Origin: Phycisphaerales bacterium
GTDB taxonomy: Bacteria; Planctomycetota; Phycisphaerae; Phycisphaerales; UBA1924
Length of the DNA stretch: 33,801 nt
Assembly: GCA_016741915.1 (NCBI GenBank)
Contig: JACVCS010000042.1
Span: 1-33,801, forward strand
Direction: 5' to 3'
The translations under genes and the position numbers were made by a program. The notes beneath the pieces were generated by a model, which made no database searches, was not told where the DNA came from, and was given only the letters and a program-made list of their open reading frames with translations. Positions 33,108 to 33,801 of this stretch are shown piece after piece (positions within the stretch are counted from its first letter, which is position 1; each line of letters begins with the position of its first letter).

Positions 33108-33801
33108 TGATGATCCCACCCGAGATGTGTTGCGTCGTGTTCGATGCCTTGCGGGTCGATGATGATGCAGCCTGTTCCTTCGACGACGGTGCCGATGCGG
33201 GTCAGGGGGGTGTTCAAGACTGTGGGTGGGAGTTGAATGTGCGGGGGGGTGGTGAAGAGGAGTTCGTAGTCTTCGCCGTCGGCGGCGGCTTGGAGGGGTG
33301 AGCGGGTGTTTGAGTCGGGGTTGAGGGGGATGTGGTTGATGATGAGGCGGGTGTTGGAGGCGAGGGCGATGCGGGCGGCGTCGCGGCCGAGGCCATCGGA
33401 GAGATCGATCATGGCGTGGAGGTCGGAGCCGAGGGTGTCGGCGAGCCATTGGGCTTCGCGAATGCGGGGCTGAAAGGTGAGGTGGCGGCCTGAGGCGAAG
33501 GAGTTGCCGATGGCACCGGTGACCCAGACGGCGTCGCCGGGCTGGGCGGTGGAGCGGAGGACGGGCCCGCGGGTGGGGTGGGGGGTGCCGGCGACGGTGA
33601 CGGAGAGGTGGATGGGTGTGCCGGGGGGGGTGGAGGCGAGGTCGCCTCCGACGATGGGGCAGTCGAAGAGGCGGGCGGAGGGGGTGAGGGCGGTGCTGGG
33701 GTCTCGGGGCTGGGCGGTGTGGGCGGGGGGGGGGAGGGGCCCGGGGGCGGGTGGCCGGGCGTGGGGGGGCGCCCCAGCGGGGGCTTCGCGGTGGGGGGCG
33801 G
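33104..33801 (-). CDS. thiL: Thiamine-monophosphate kinase, 5' end missing
   Basis: The C-terminal ~200 residues of ThiL, which phosphorylates thiamine monophosphate to thiamine diphosphate. Visible motifs are CPIVGGDLAS, GDAVWVTGAIG, LHAMIDLSDGLGRD, AADGEDYELLFT and the final IGTVVEGTG. The N-terminus lies beyond the window. Upstream of about 33700 the frame is Pro/Ala-rich and unlike ThiL, and the DNA there is almost pure G/C runs, so the last ~90 bases may contain sequencing or assembly errors. It is the first visible gene of a thiL-tsaE operon. Confidence 0.88.
   Translation of the reverse strand, partial: APHREAPAGAPPHARPPAPGPLPPPAHTAQPRDPSTALTPSARLFDCPIVGGDLASTPPGTPIHLSVTVAGTPHPTRGPVLRSTAQPGDAVWVTGAIGNSFASGRHLTFQPRIREAQWLADTLGSDLHAMIDLSDGLGRDAARIALASNTRLIINHIPLNPDSNTRSPLQAAADGEDYELLFTTPPHIQLPPTVLNTPLTRIGTVVEGTGCIIIDPQGIEHDATHLGWDHQ

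Overview
The window looks like a chromosomal segment of a high-GC planctomycete, probably of the class Phycisphaerae. This is an inference from four things: roughly two-thirds GC by eye; exported proteins whose tails read DIACDNGDP...EGDYNxFF; a PEP-CTERM-like tail (PTPG, a hydrophobic helix, then RRRR); and an orphan GspE N-terminal domain protein. No rRNA, tRNA, CRISPR array or insertion sequence was recognised. Both ends of the window are G-rich and of doubtful quality, and thiL is cut by the right edge.

Layout, left to right. 154-2346 is a large secreted PPC-like protein with a good terminator. 2520-3041 is a DinB-fold protein. 3102-4280 is an AAA-type ATPase of clearly lower GC, which looks acquired. 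4298-6061 is an FHA-GAF histidine kinase, divergent from the ATPase with only 17 bp between starts. 6438-8066 is a PhoX/DUF839-like secreted protein with a PEP-CTERM-like anchor and a terminator. 8371-11625 is a likely operon of a methyltransferase, lysS and a membrane-anchored protein. 11947-12156 is a tiny membrane protein. 12434-16047 is a surface-polysaccharide operon: a WcaF-like acetyltransferase, a nucleotide-sugar epimerase and a glycosyltransferase made of two fused GT2 copies. An MsbA-like ABC exporter faces it (16158-18089). Two YkgJ-type cysteine-cluster proteins and a cyclodeaminase/cyclohydrolase precede the exporter on the minus strand. 20439-21038 is the orphan GspE-N protein, followed by a non-coding stretch with a G-quadruplex motif, strong stems and a terminator.

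From 21444 to 31147 all genes are on the minus strand. A Tat-type metallo-beta-lactamase-fold hydrolase, three short-chain dehydrogenases and a zinc alcohol dehydrogenase sit downstream of an ArsR-family repressor gene, and a perfect AT-rich palindrome lies in front of the first dehydrogenase. Then come a secreted alpha/beta-hydrolase-like protein without the catalytic serine, an exported alpha/alpha-toroid protein with an inserted RRM-like domain, and rsmE. The right end has an Ala/Pro-rich membrane protein (+) facing a thiL-tsaE pair (-), in which TsaE carries a C-terminal YacG-like domain that has lost most of its zinc ligands.

The most distinctive signals are: (1) a family of 7- and 8-bp tandem repeat arrays, nearly always 6-18 bp after stop codons, resembling the STRR heptamers of cyanobacteria; (2) the RRM-like insertion in the exported toroid protein; (3) the TsaE-YacG fusion; (4) the palindromic operator; and (5) a terminator-like hairpin immediately before the polysaccharide operon.
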